Below, one piece after another: positions 50,486-60,527 of a stretch of DNA of 64,000 nt. Made by a program: the position numbers and the translations under genes. Each line of letters begins with the position of its first letter. The stretch's first letter is position 1. This DNA is from CAWJAP01 sp963834365 (GTDB lineage Bacteria; Acidobacteriota; Vicinamibacteria; Vicinamibacterales; Vicinamibacteraceae). The stretch covers positions 434,001-498,000 of the forward strand of contig CAWIBS010000032.1 of assembly GCA_963834365.1 (NCBI GenBank). Reading direction: 5' to 3'. The notes under the pieces are model-generated. The model saw only the letters and a program-made list of their open reading frames with translations. It had not been told where the DNA came from and made no database searches.

Positions 50486-52216
50486 CTAGCGGGAGGCGGC
50501 GCGGTCGGCTCGGGCGGCGAGGCCTTCGCTCAGTCGGAAGCCCTCGAAGATCGCGTCCGGATCCTCCTCTTCGAACCGCAGACCGGGCGGAGCGGCGAGC
50601 GCTCGCGCCGTCACCATGCGCAGCGCGACGATGATCCCCAGGAGGATGCCGACGAACGCCACGAACCCGCGCGGGCTCCCGACCAGCGAGAGATTGATCG
50701 CCGCGGTCGTGAAGCAGTAGTTCGAGAACGCCACGAGGTACAGCGGCCAGAGCTGGATGCGCGAGCGTCCGGGCGAGTAGGTGCAGGTGAAGGGAATCTT
50801 CCGCAGCCTGACGAGCAGCAGCTCGGTGAGCAGCCAGCCGGCCAGCAGGCAGACCGTTCCATGGGTGACGGCCGGCCAGAGACCCCACAACACGACGGCG
50901 CTGAACGCGCCGAGCGCCGATGCCGGGAGCACGCCGACGACGATCAGCGCGGTGCGCACGCCGCTGATCGCCTGGCGCCGGTCCGCCGGTTCGAGCAGCC
51001 GCACGATCCAGTTCGCTTTCGGTTCCACCGGGATGCCAATCAGCAGCCGCAGCCCGACGAGCGTGAAGAACTGGAAGACGAGCGGGATCGCCATGACGGC
51101 GACCGTCGGTCGGGCGAATCCCGACAGCCCGTGCCGCACCACGACCGGGCTGACGACGACGATCGCGACCGCCAGGGCGAATCCGAGGTACAGCGACAGC
51201 AGCAGCCGATGGGAACGGCTCCGCAGCAGCGTGCGCAGGGAGAACGCGAAGATCGCGCCCGCCACCGGGCTGCGGCACACGAGGGTCACGAGCGGTCCAA
51301 GCGCGGCGTAGAACACGCGGGCGCCCTTGCGGGTGGGCTCGCGTCCTTCCAGGGCCATCCGCATCATGCGGCCGTGGGTGGCGGCCAGCATCACGACCGC
51401 GATCATCACCGTCGCCAGCGTTGCGATCACCGCCGCCGCCGCGAGCTCCGCGCTGCCCGCCGCCGCCCGTCCGCCAAGTTCGTCGTAGAGGCCCAGGAAC
51501 CAGAACGACGGCACCCAGCGCAGCACGGGATCGACCGCCACCGACCGGAGATCCGCCGCGACGTAGGAACCGAGCCGCGGCAGGAAGAGCAGCTGCTGCA
51601 GCAGCGCGACGACGAACAGGACCTGCAGGACCAGCGCGAACCGCTCGGCGAATCGACGGCCGAGATTCAGCAAGGTCCCCTGGATCGCAATCAGCGCGAA
51701 GAACACGAACAGGCCGGCGCCCATCGTTGCGATCAGGTGAGCCACCACCCCCTGGAACGGGTTGCTGGCGCCGCCGTAGAGCCCGACGAGCGGTCCGTAG
51801 ATGACGGTCGGAATCGCGTTGACGCCGACGAGGAAGATGCCGGCCAGCATGGTCAGCGCCCAGAGGCGCGCGGTGATCAGCACGCGACCGCGGAGCGGCA
51901 GCACCCCGAGCTGCCGGGCATCCCGTCGGTCGGGAAAGACGTTCTCCCAGAGGACCAGCGCGACGAAACCCATCGCCGTCATGCTGAGGGTGATGAAGAC
52001 CAGCCGATCGACGAGCAGCGCGCGCGCCATCGCCGCCGGGTCGGCCTCGAGGAACGAATACTTGTTGACCATCCGCAGCGGCAGCAGCACGCCGGGCGCG
52101 GCGAGCAGCGACAGGCTCCAGACGACGAGCTGTACCTGAGGCAAGCCGGGCGGCAGGAGCTCGCTCTCGAAGAAGCGGGCCAGGAGCATGCGGGCGAGCA
52201 GCGCGGTGCGGGTCAC
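50486..52216 (-). CDS. ABC-2-type transporter permease
   Basis: A 576-residue membrane protein with about twelve hydrophobic helices in two halves. Examples are LVFITLSMTAMGFVALVLWE, LWALTMLAGIFLVGVNAIP, LVLQVLFVVALLQQLLFLP and LLLSLYLGFALAVAIVVVSP. It starts with a GTG four bases after the stop of the ATPase gene, so the two are translationally coupled and form one exporter. The substrate is not evident. Double-length permeases of this kind are frequent in acidobacteria. Confidence 0.78.
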   Translation of the reverse strand: MTRTALLARMLLARFFESELLPPGLPQVQLVVWSLSLLAAPGVLLPLRMVNKYSFLEADPAAMARALLVDRLVFITLSMTAMGFVALVLWENVFPDRRDARQLGVLPLRGRVLITARLWALTMLAGIFLVGVNAIPTVIYGPLVGLYGGASNPFQGVVAHLIATMGAGLFVFFALIAIQGTLLNLGRRFAERFALVLQVLFVVALLQQLLFLPRLGSYVAADLRSVAVDPVLRWVPSFWFLGLYDELGGRAAAGSAELAAAAVIATLATVMIAVVMLAATHGRMMRMALEGREPTRKGARVFYAALGPLVTLVCRSPVAGAIFAFSLRTLLRSRSHRLLLSLYLGFALAVAIVVVSPVVVRHGLSGFARPTVAVMAIPLVFQFFTLVGLRLLIGIPVEPKANWIVRLLEPADRRQAISGVRTALIVVGVLPASALGAFSAVVLWGLWPAVTHGTVCLLAGWLLTELLLVRLRKIPFTCTYSPGRSRIQLWPLYLVAFSNYCFTTAAINLSLVGSPRGFVAFVGILLGIIVALRMVTARALAAPPGLRFEEEDPDAIFEGFRLSEGLAARADRAASR

Positions 52217-52220
52217 GCGA

Positions 52221-52985
52221 CTACCGCGTCATCACCGCGAGGAGATCGCGCGCCACGACGTCGGTGTCGGTCTCGATCACCAGACGGCGGAAGACCTGTT
52301 CGAGCGAAGGAAGCTCGGGCAGCCCCCGCAGGCGGGCCACCGAGTCGTAGCTGACGACGCGGCTGTCGTGCAGGATGAGCACGTTGGTCGCGACCTGTTC
52401 GATGATCTCCAGGACGTGCGAGCTGTAGATGATCATCCGTCCCTGCGCGGCGAGCGCCCGCACCAGACTCCGGAGCACGAGCGTCGTCGTGACGTCGAGG
52501 CCGGAGTCGGGCTCGTCGAGGACGATGATGGCGGGGTCGTGCATCAGGGCAGCCGAGATCAGGATCTTCTGCCGCATGCCTTTCGAGTACGCCGACATCG
52601 GCGCGTGCACATCGTCCTCGAGGTTGAAGAGCGTGAGGAAGCCGTCGATGCGGTCGCGTATCGTCGCGGCCGGCAGGCCGCGCAGGTTGCCGATGAGCGC
52701 GAGGTACTCGGGGCCGGTGAGGTAGGTGTAGAGCACCGCCTCTTCCGGCACGTAGCCGACCTTCGCCTTGTAGGCGTTGAGATCGTCGCGGACGTCCTGC
52801 TGGTTGAAGAGGACGGTCCCTCCTGATGGCTCGAGCAGGCCGACGAGGATCGACAGCGTCGTGGACTTGCCCGACCCGTTCGGGCCGAGCAACCCGAGCA
52901 CTTCGCCGGGGCGTAACGTGAAGCTCACGTCCCGGATCGCGGCAATCGCCGAGAAATACTTCGTGAGGCCGTGTGCGTTGAGCAT
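52221..52985 (-). CDS. ABC transporter ATP-binding protein
   Basis: A 254-residue ATPase. Walker A is GPNGSGKST near residue 36, signature SKGMRQKI, Walker B IIVLDEPDSGLDV, switch His in YSSHVLEIIEQV. FNQQDVRDDLNAYKAKVGYV with PEEAVLYTYLTGPEYLAL is typical of ABC-2 exporters (NatA/CcmA-like). It energises the permease encoded just downstream. The start codon at 52985 lies 10 bases from a long inverted repeat that fills the upstream spacer. Confidence 0.9.
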   Translation of the reverse strand: MLNAHGLTKYFSAIAAIRDVSFTLRPGEVLGLLGPNGSGKSTTLSILVGLLEPSGGTVLFNQQDVRDDLNAYKAKVGYVPEEAVLYTYLTGPEYLALIGNLRGLPAATIRDRIDGFLTLFNLEDDVHAPMSAYSKGMRQKILISAALMHDPAIIVLDEPDSGLDVTTTLVLRSLVRALAAQGRMIIYSSHVLEIIEQVATNVLILHDSRVVSYDSVARLRGLPELPSLEQVFRRLVIETDTDVVARDLLAVMTR

Positions 52986-52995
52986 TGCGAGGTAA

Positions 52996-53153
52996 CGGAG
53001 GGGACGGAGGGAACGGTTTTAACACAGAGGAACGGAGCAACGGAGGCGAACGGAGAAATTCAAAATAGAACAATAGGAATCAAAGTTCTTCTCTGTTCGT
53101 CTCCGTTTCTCTGTTTCTCTGTGTTAAAACCGTTCTCCTCCGTCTCCCCTCCG
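52996..53153. repeat. 158-bp inverted repeat with AT-rich loop
   Basis: Arms of about 60 bases (52996-53057 and 53088-53153) pair imperfectly; the core GGTTTTAACACAGAG is a perfect match. The loop is AT-rich (AAATTCAAAATAGAAC), unlike the rest of the window. The right arm overlaps the 3' end of the HAD gene and supplies its stop codon. It looks like a small palindromic mobile element. Confidence 0.8.
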
Positions 53154-53918
53154 CACGCTCTGTAGACACCGGCGCGGGGAAAAGGGTCCGTCACGCGCGC
53201 TGCCGGACAGCCACTGCGCAACCGCCGGCAGGTCGGGTAACCGCACGCAGTCCTCGACCGTCCAGTCGTCGTACGGATCGAGGAGCACAGCGGGCAGGCC
53301 GGCGCCGCGCGCGCCGAGCACATCGGCGTGATAGAGATCGCCGACGTGGATCGTGCGGGCGCGATCGGCGCCGGACCGCTCCAGTGCGGCTTCGAAGATG
53401 CGGGGATCGGGCTTCTCGAATCCGGCCAGCGCCGAGTCCACGACCGCGGCCATGCACGCGAGCAGCCCGGCCTCCTCGAGGCTTCGGGCGACGGTGCCAT
53501 CCGAATTGCTGACGACCACCAGCCGGAGCCCCAGATCACGCATGTGCGCGAGCGCCTCGCGGACGCCAGGCATGACCGAGCGCCAGAGCACGCTGGCGCG
53601 TCCGTCCGGCCGCAGCACGTGCCGCAGGTCGGTGACCAGGACGTCGAACGAGGCCGGGCTCAGTTCGGCCGCAGCCATGTGCCGTTCGAGGATCGTGGCA
53701 AGGTAGAAGCGGAACAGATCGGTGCCGGGCTCGACGCCGTCCACGAACAGTTGCTGCGAGTACGACGGGCGTGCGGCCGCTTCGGCGCGCCTCAGCTCTT
53801 CGGCCGTCGCCGGGACGCCGCGAGCGGCCACTTCGGAAGCGACCCAGTCGAAATCGATCGAGATGAGCGTGTTGCCGACGTCGAGGAAGACGGTGTCGAT
53901 CTCTGAATGGGGCGTCAT
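53124..53918 (-). CDS. HAD-superfamily hydrolase
   Basis: A 264-residue phosphatase-fold protein. Motif I is FLDVGNTL: the nucleophile Asp is kept but the second Asp (acid/base) is Gly, as in a subgroup of HAD proteins with altered activity. Motif II is VVVSNSDG, Lys/motif III FEKPDPRIFE, and motif IV HVGDLYHADVLGARGAG. The cap region is helical. The last dozen residues come from the inverted repeat at 52996-53153, so the natural C-terminus was probably changed by it. Confidence 0.82.
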   Translation of the reverse strand: MTPHSEIDTVFLDVGNTLISIDFDWVASEVAARGVPATAEELRRAEAAARPSYSQQLFVDGVEPGTDLFRFYLATILERHMAAAELSPASFDVLVTDLRHVLRPDGRASVLWRSVMPGVREALAHMRDLGLRLVVVSNSDGTVARSLEEAGLLACMAAVVDSALAGFEKPDPRIFEAALERSGADRARTIHVGDLYHADVLGARGAGLPAVLLDPYDDWTVEDCVRLPDLPAVAQWLSGSARDGPFSPRRCLQSVRRGDGGERF

Positions 53919-53986
53919 GCGGAACGAGCGATCTCGCTGGGCTGCGGGCTACAGGCTGCGGGCTGCGGCAAACGTCAGTCACTTCC

Positions 53987-54918
53987 TCACTCGCACGAGC
54001 ACTTGAGAAGCCCTTGATCGTTCATCCAGTCGGTGAACCGCGCCAGCCAGCCGGCGACCGATGAGGGATTCTTCTCGCGGATGCCGAATCCGTGACCCAC
54101 GCCCGCGTAGACGTGGAGCTCGGCCGAGACCCCACTCTGGCGGAGTGCCGTGTACAGATCCAGGAGTGAGCCGACGATGCGATCGTCGCCGCCGCAGAGG
54201 AGGAAAGTCGGTGGCGTGTCGTTCGAGATGCGGATGTCGGGAATCGATCCCGGATAGATCAGCGCCTGGAACCCGGGCTTCGCGCTCAGCCGGTCGATTG
54301 GATCGGCGGCGGTCGGCGACGGCGCACCCGGGGCGGCGGCGGCCAGCCCCGCGAGGTGCCCGCCCGCCGAGAACCCCATGACCCCGACGCGTTCCGGATC
54401 CAGGCCCCACTCCTGGCCACGGCTGCGAACGAGACGGATCGCGCGGCTGATGTCGGCCAGCGCGTGCTTCTCGACGGTGTAGGTCGAGCCCTCTTCGCGC
54501 GCGAGGCGGTACTTGAGGACGAACGCGGTCACGCCGCGCGCGGCGAGCGCCTCCGCGACGCGATGACCTTCGTGGTCCATCCAGAGCTCGCGGTGGCCTC
54601 CGCCCGGCGCGACGATGACCGAGGCGGCGGTCGCGCGGCTCCGATCGGGCAGATACACCGTGAGCGACGGCTTGTCGACGCTCGACACGACGTGCTCGCC
54701 CTGATCGGTCACACGGACCTTCTCGTCGCGGGCCTTGCCTTCGGAACCGGGCGCGCCATCCGGCCACAGCAGAATGACCGGGCGCTCCCCAGAAACCGAC
54801 GCGACAGCCGGTGCGCCGGCGCCTGCGCCGGCTTCACCGATTGCGCCGTGGCCTGAGAGGCCATGGCCGACATCAGCGCGATCACCATGGAGATGGTCAG
54901 CTTGTGGTTCATACGCAT
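53987..54918 (-). CDS. Secreted alpha/beta-hydrolase esterase, frameshifted
   Basis: About 310 residues when joined. A signal peptide (LTISMVIALMSAMASQATAQ) is followed by ERPVILLWPDGAPGSEGKAR, the usual start of the acetylxylan-esterase-like group, then SVIVAPGGGHRELWMDHEG (oxyanion region), GVMGFSAGGHLAG (nucleophile Ser), FLLCGGDDRIV (Asp) and YAGVGHGFGIR (His). It likely deacetylates plant polysaccharides or similar esters. One shift near 54815 separates the signal peptide from the enzyme. Confidence 0.8.
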
Positions 54919-54929
54919 CGCGAGTCTAG

Positions 54930-55075
54930 AACAGGCTACGGGCTACAGGCTACAGGCTACGGAAAGAGCATCTGTCGCCTGCACTCCCTGGTAGCTGGTC
55001 CCTGGTAGCTGGTAGCTGTCCCTGGCCCTGATCCCTGGCCGCCCTGATCCCTGGTCCCTGGTGCCTGGCGCCTGA
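54930..55075. repeat. Heptamer repeats GGCTACA and CTGGTAG
   Basis: The spacer between the esterase and the CHAT gene. GGCTACA/GGCTACG words (about 54937-54960) are followed by CTGGTAG/CTGGTCC words (about 54990-55070), all with a seven-base period. Confidence 0.85.
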
Positions 55076-55080
55076 CCGAG

Positions 55081-58000
55081 TCAGCGCCAATCGCCGGCGG
55101 CGACGAACGCCGCCCAGTAGAAGGGGTGCGTGCTCCGGCCGGCGGCTCGCCGCTCGCGCAGGGTCTCGAGGTTCGCCGCATGGACGGCGTCCGCGATCGG
55201 CAGCCGCTTCTGGAAGCGCCCGGCATAGAGCGCCCGCATCCAGCGCCGCGTCGCGTGATCGTCAACCGCCCAGAGGCTCATGACCACGGTGCGGGCGCCG
55301 GCGATCTGAAACGCCCGCCGCAACCCGAACACGCCTTCGCCCGCCTTGATTTCCCCGACGCCGGTGTCGCAGGCCGACAGCACCGCGAGCTCGACCCCGC
55401 CGAGATGCAGGGTCGCCACTTCCTCGGCGGTCAGGATGCCGTCGTCCTGGTCCGCACCGGCGGCGGCGCGGCGATTCGCGCCGGCGAGGGCGAGACCCGA
55501 GAGCAGCAGAGGATTCTCGGGCCGGCGCGCCGGAGCCGGCAGGCCCGGTCCCGACGAGAGTCCGCCGACCCCCCGGTTGGCGCCTCCGCGATCGTCGCAG
55601 CGGTGACCCAGAAAGAAGCCATGCGTCGCGATGTGAAGCACGCGATAGCTGGGCGCCTCGTTCTTGAACGCGTGTTCGCTCGCATGACGGCCCGACAGGA
55701 GCCGGATCGGGCCGTGCGTCCGTGGCGCCGGACGAGCCCTGCCACAGGCGAGCGACTTCCTGTGCTTCCAGGCTCGTTTCGTTCAGCGGATTCGAACCGC
55801 AGCGTCTCCACACTGTCACACGCGCCCGGCGCCGATCGTGTGGAGGAGGAGGCCGACCCTCCAGGCGCCGCCGTCCCGGTGCGATGTCTCGTCCCGACTC
55901 CCAGCGCCCTGACGTCGTCGAACGCCGGTCCGCCCAGAGCCAGCAGTCCACGGCCTGTCGTCGCCGGCTCCGCGGGCGACGACACGAGGTCGCGCTCTGC
56001 CGACAGGTAGTGCATGGGTGGGGCGCGTTCGATCAGATACGCGGTGCTGCCGGCCGGCAGGGCGGCGAACGGGACGAGCCCGAGCGCTCCGTCCGGCACG
56101 ATGAACAGACGGCTGGCGCCGCTGACGTGCCCGGCCAGCGGGTCCCACACCAGACGACGGAGCTCGGCGCCGACGAGCCGCGACGACGAACCGCCTGTCG
56201 TCGTGTCCGGCTTCAGCGGGACCGACGGAGGTGGGCCGGTCGCGTGCGGCTCGACGGCCAGGGCGCGACGCCAGCGGTGAATCAGCCGATCGATGGTCGC
56301 CGCCGACCCGAGCGCCACCGCGGCGGGTGGATGCTGCGGGCGCAACACGAGCGCCATGTAGGCGCCGGCCGCGCGCGTTCCGCGCGGTGCGGTGCCCGAC
56401 GAGGTGGAAGAGGGCGCCGGCGCTACGGGCCATCGTTCGTAGCGGAGGAACGAGATCAGGACGCTGCCGCCGGGCAGCGCGGCCTGCACCTCGTCGAGGC
56501 CGAGCTGCGAACGTCTGACCTCCGCTCTGAAGGTCGCGCTGCGATCGACGAGCGTGCGCTCCGCCAGCTCGCTGTTGCGGCGCGCCTCGTCGACGAGCGC
56601 GGTGTACTGGGCGGGCGTCAGGTCGCCCGGTCCGCGCACGACGAGGTTCGCGAGCCGCTGTCGAGCCGTCGCGAGCGCGGCGCGAAGACCGTCGGGGTCG
56701 TCGGTCTGCAGCGGGTTGCCCGCCCGCCGCGCTGCCATTTCGTCGAGGACGAGCGCGCGCCCCCTGGTCAGGCCGTCCATCGCGGCTGTCACGCCGCCGG
56801 CGACGACGTCGATGAGCGACATCGTCAGATCGAGGCCGCGGGGGCGACTCGCGGCGTAGCTCAGAGCCTGGCGCTCGGGGAGGTAGCGCATCATCAGCCT
56901 GAAATGTTCACGCCCCGTGGCTTCGGCACTCACCGCCCGCGCGAGTGCGGCCTCGTAGGCGCCCTGTCGGGCGAGCGCCCGCGCCAACCCGAGCTCGGCT
57001 TCTGCAGTGGCCGGATGTGATCGGCCGAACACCCGCTCGCGGATGGCCAGCGCCTTCTCGTAGTAGGTGCGCGCCGCGTCCACGTCCCGTCGTCGCGCCT
57101 GCAGGTCCGCGTACAAGGCGTAGACGGTGGCCATGTCCGGCGCGTCGGAGACCCCGAGCTTCTCCCAGATCCCGACCGCACGGGCTGCCAGTCCCTGCGC
57201 ACGCGATAGCTGCCCGAGCTGCATCAGCGTCGCCGCCTGGTCGGCCAGCGTGAGCGCGACATCCCGGTGATCGGGTCCAAGCCGTTTTTCCCGAATCCGG
57301 AGCGCGCGTTCCAGCAGCGGCAGGGCGCTGGCCGGCGCCCCCTGTTCGCGGAGCACCGCGGCCTGCTGGACGAGCGTGATCGCCACGTACGGGTGATCGG
57401 GTCCGTACACGCGCCGCCAGATCGCTTCCGCGCGCGCCTGCAGGCGCCGGCCGGCGGCGTAGTCGCCGAGCCTCGTCTCGACGTCCGCGAGATTGTCCAC
57501 CGCCACGGCGACCCGATCGTCCCAGCGGCCGAAGCGCGCTTCCGCGATCGTCAGCGCCCGTTCGAGCTTGACGCGCGCGGCCGTGTACTCGCCGAGCCAC
57601 ATCAACGTGTACGCGACGTCATTCAGGTAGCCGCCCGTCTCGTAGTGATCGGGACCGAAGTTGCGCTCGGCCCGCTCGAGCGCCTGCTCGAAGAGCGCGA
57701 GCGCCTGCGCCGGATCGCCGAGATCGAGGGTCACGCCAGCCAGATACCGCAGCGCTCTGGTGGTCGTCGGATGATCGGGCCGAAGCGTGCGGGTGGCGAC
57801 GGCCAGCGCCCGCGCGGAGGCGTCCTTCGCCGCCGTGAGTTGGCCCTCGAACCAGAGTTGCAGGCCCAGGAGGTTCAGTGTCGCGGCATAGTCGGGATGA
57901 TCCGTTGCGACCGATTCCTGAATCGACGCCGCCCGCCGGATCAGCGTCCCGGCCCGCTCGTAGTCGCCCTGCCGCTGGAGCGTCCAGCCGAGCGCCTCGA

Positions 58001-58607
58001 GCGTTCGCGCCAGGCCGACGTCGCCCTTCGCGCCGGCCGACTCCCTGATACGAAGGCTGCGCTCGAGAACGCGAATCGCGTCGGGATGACGGCCGGCCGC
58101 CGTCAGGCCGGCGCCGAGACGGTCGAGCGCCTCCGCGAGCTCGACGCCCGGCTGGCCGTCACGTGGCTCGCGGAGGGCCACGGCCCGTTCGAGTGCCGCC
58201 AGCCCTCGTGGGTACTCAGCTTCGGCGACGAGGACATCGCCAAGGCCGATCAGCGCCGGCGCAAGTCGGAGATCCGCGGGACCGAGGCGCGCCGTCGTCT
58301 CCTGCACCGTCCGCTCGGCCAGCGACAGAGTCTCCGGTGCGGCAGCCCGTCCGTTGAGTCGAAGCACGCGGACCAGCAGCTCCGACGCGAACGCTGGCTC
58401 CAAACTCGCGGCGCCGTGGGTTCGACGAACCTCGTCGGCGAGCGCGCGGCCCTGCGTCTCGGCCTCGTCGTAGCGGCCTGCCGAGAGGAGCGTCTGCACC
58501 GAGGCCGCGGTCGCATCCTGGCCGCGTGTGCCGGCGGCCGGACGCGCCGGCCCCGCGGCGAGGCTGGCCGCCACACAGATGAGCGCTGCAATCGGTGCAC
58601 GACTCAC
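55081..58607 (-). CDS. TPR-CHAT caspase-like protease, frameshifted
   Basis: About 1175 residues when joined. A signal peptide (IAALICVAASLAAGPARPAA) is followed by about twelve TPR units (for example YDEAETQGRALADEVRRTHG, YPRGLAALERAVALREPRDG, YTAARVKLERALTIAEARFG), a helical linker, and a C-terminal CHAT domain of the caspase/separase clan. The catalytic pair is intact: His in LHIATHGFFLGH (about residue 995) and Cys in VLSACDTGVGEIKAGEGVFG (about 1079). Shifts lie near 55790 and 55700, in the CHAT domain before the His. The start is a GTG at 58607 with AGAGG upstream. A REP-like palindrome (56205-56222) lies inside the coding region. It is the third gene of a unit with the C11 peptidase and the KLSDKG protein. 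Confidence 0.85.
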
Positions 58608-58633
58608 ATGCCAGCCTCTTCGCGCCTCAGTGG

Positions 58634-58993
58634 TCAGGCCGGGTCCGCAGGTTTCGTCGGAGCCATGATCGCGTTGAGCAGTTCCTTGTTGCGCTCCCGC
58701 GCCTCGAGCGCCACCGACTCCAGCGCCGCTTCGGTGAGCGTCGGACCGTCGTCTGCCGTCGAATCCTGGCACGCGCCACCCAGGGGTGTCACGACGGCGA
58801 CGACCAGCAGGCCTCCGAGCCCGCTCGCGCGCCGGAAAATCTCCTCGACGGCACCGCACGCGGAGAAGCCTGCCGACGCGCCAGCGTCGGGCGACCCCTT
58901 GTCGGCGAGCTTCCCCTTGTCGGAGAGCTTGCCTTTGTCGGAGAGCTTGCCTTTGTCGGATAGCTTGCCCTTGTCGGAGAGCTTAGCCCTCAT
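58634..58993 (-). CDS. Small membrane protein with KLSDKG repeats
   Basis: A 119-residue protein of no known family. Residues 4-33 are five copies of KLSDKG (the last KLADKG). A short Ala/Gly linker, one membrane helix (GLGGLLVVAVVTPLGG, about 57-73) ending at Cys75, and an acidic helical tail (ALESVALEARERNKELLNAI) follow. AAGGAGGGATGG stands before the ATG at 58993. It lies between the two caspase-fold protease genes on the same strand (35 bases to the C11 gene, 26 to the CHAT gene). The repeat with its regular Lys residues could be a protease target or a binding ladder; nothing proves this. Confidence 0.7.
   Translation of the reverse strand: MRAKLSDKGKLSDKGKLSDKGKLSDKGKLADKGSPDAGASAGFSACGAVEEIFRRASGLGGLLVVAVVTPLGGACQDSTADDGPTLTEAALESVALEARERNKELLNAIMAPTKPADPA
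58895..58984. repeat. Five 18-bp repeats in coding sequence
   Basis: In-frame tandem repeat that encodes the KLSDKG units. Two of the copies are identical and the others differ at a few bases, so it can expand or contract without shifting the frame. Confidence 0.9.
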
Positions 58994-59028
58994 CCATCCC
59001 TCCTTCGAGCCTGACGGCGCCGCCCGTT

Positions 59029-60271
59029 TCAGCTCCGTTGCGCGAGCGCGTGAACGAGCCCGCTCCAGCTGGTCTTCTGCACGAACGCGAACTTCTTGTA
59101 CCAGTAGCTGGCCTCTTGCCACACGTGGGCGTCCGCCACGTGCGGCGCATACAGGTTGACGCCGTGGAGCTTCGCCGTGCGGCACGTGTTCCTGCCGTGC
59201 TCGACGACGAACGGCCGCTGGCCGCCTTCGACACTTTTTTGCAACGCTGCTTTGGGAGGAGAGGCGATCAGGAGGTCGCCAAGCCTCTCCGCGGCGTCAA
59301 CCACGTACGGGTCCTGGCACTCGCGCACCAGGTTGAGGCAGAGATCCGCCACGTCCACGAACGGCCTGCTCGCGTCGGTCTGCGCCCGGCGGAAGGCTTC
59401 GAAGACCACCTGCCGCTCGTCGGCGTCTTCGTCGAGCGCCTTGGCCAGCCTGAGGGCGAGCACCTCTGTCCAAGCGGACACCTCGTCGGCCCGGCCCAGG
59501 TCGAGCATCGTCAGCGAGACCGCGCGCTCCTCGGCATGGTATTGCTCGCAGAACCGCCGCACCGCATAGGCGCCGAACTCGGCCGGCCCCATGACCGAAC
59601 CCTTCGGTGCGCTGAGCCGCTCCAGGATGCGCGTGTAAGGCCACCCGGGAAGAGGAATGCCGATCTGGGACGACAGCAGGTATTTGGCGTAGGGCCGGAG
59701 CTGGTACGCCATTTCCACCGAAGAGAGATCGCAGGCATCGAACCCGATGACATCGAGCTTGGCGTTCTGCGTCTTCCATCCACGTGCCGAGCTTCGTCTG
59801 AAGCTCCTTCAGGACGTTCGCCAGCTCGGCGAAGTCGATCGCGTCGATGTCGGCCCGTGCCTGCGTGGCGCCGATGCCGAAGCGGTAGGCGTGGCCCCAC
59901 AGCACCAGCAGCGAATGGTCGCGGGGATCGTGCTTCGCATCGATAATCGCTTGTTCGATGAACCTGGCGAGGGCGAAGCCGCTGGCAAGCGTCCGCTGGT
60001 TCTCAGGAACTTTCGTGGGGGGCCCTCCGCTGTGGCCAATGCGCTGACGCGTCGGCGGGTCCCCGGCGCCGTGAAGCTGGACGAAGATGTCCAGGCACGG
60101 GCTATGGGGGACCCGCTCCATCTCCTCGATGTCCTTCCGGGCCTCCTCGGCCAGTGACACGTTCCCTTCGACGCCGTCCGCGCCCATGAACACCATGACC
60201 GTCCATTTCGGCCGCCGCTTGTCGGGGTAGCGGTCGTCAGGATCCGTGCTGCAAGGGGGTTCGTCGGCCAC
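59029..60271 (-). CDS. Clostripain-family (C11) cysteine peptidase, frameshifted
   Basis: About 413 residues when joined. PKWTVMVFMGADGVEGN is the typical N-terminal strand; the catalytic His is in SLLVLWGHAYRFG (residue 127) and the catalytic Cys in KLDVIGFDACDLSSVEMAYQ (residue 180). Family members cut after Arg or Lys and are activated by self-cleavage. One extra base near 59778 breaks the frame just before the Cys. There is no signal peptide at the start I chose, a GTG at 60271 with GGAGGAAG upstream, so the enzyme is probably cytoplasmic. It is the first gene of the unit that includes the KLSDKG and CHAT genes, and is divergent from the sigma/kinase operon. Confidence 0.85.
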
Positions 60272-60527
60272 GGCTTCCTCCTTCGGCACAGTAAGCGGGC
60301 ACACCCCTGCTAGTCCCACCGGCGGGCACGCGACGCGGTGACCGCACTCCATCGAGTGGGCCGGGACGCCAGGACTACTGCGGCTATACCGGTCTAACGC
60401 CGGGGCCCGACATCTTGAACACCTGGGGCGCCGAATCGGGAAAAACCCGGGCGGTGTTGAGGAACCCCCGGGCGAACGTTCTCTTTCTTGAGTGGGCCAG
60501 CCTGCTCCCGCGCAGGAACGAAGCGGT
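60272..60527. promoter_or_regulatory. Divergent control region of the protease and sigma/kinase operons
   Basis: A 256-base spacer with no gene. It must hold promoters for both directions. AGGAAC (60460-60465) resembles an ECF -35 box pointing to the sigma gene, but I see no convincing -10 partner. CCCGGG occurs twice (60446, 60467). Confidence 0.4.

Noticed and set aside
60460..60490. Self-regulated ECF promoter
   Set aside because: AGGAAC resembles a -35 box, but no clear -10 element lies at the right distance. I kept only a general control-region entry.
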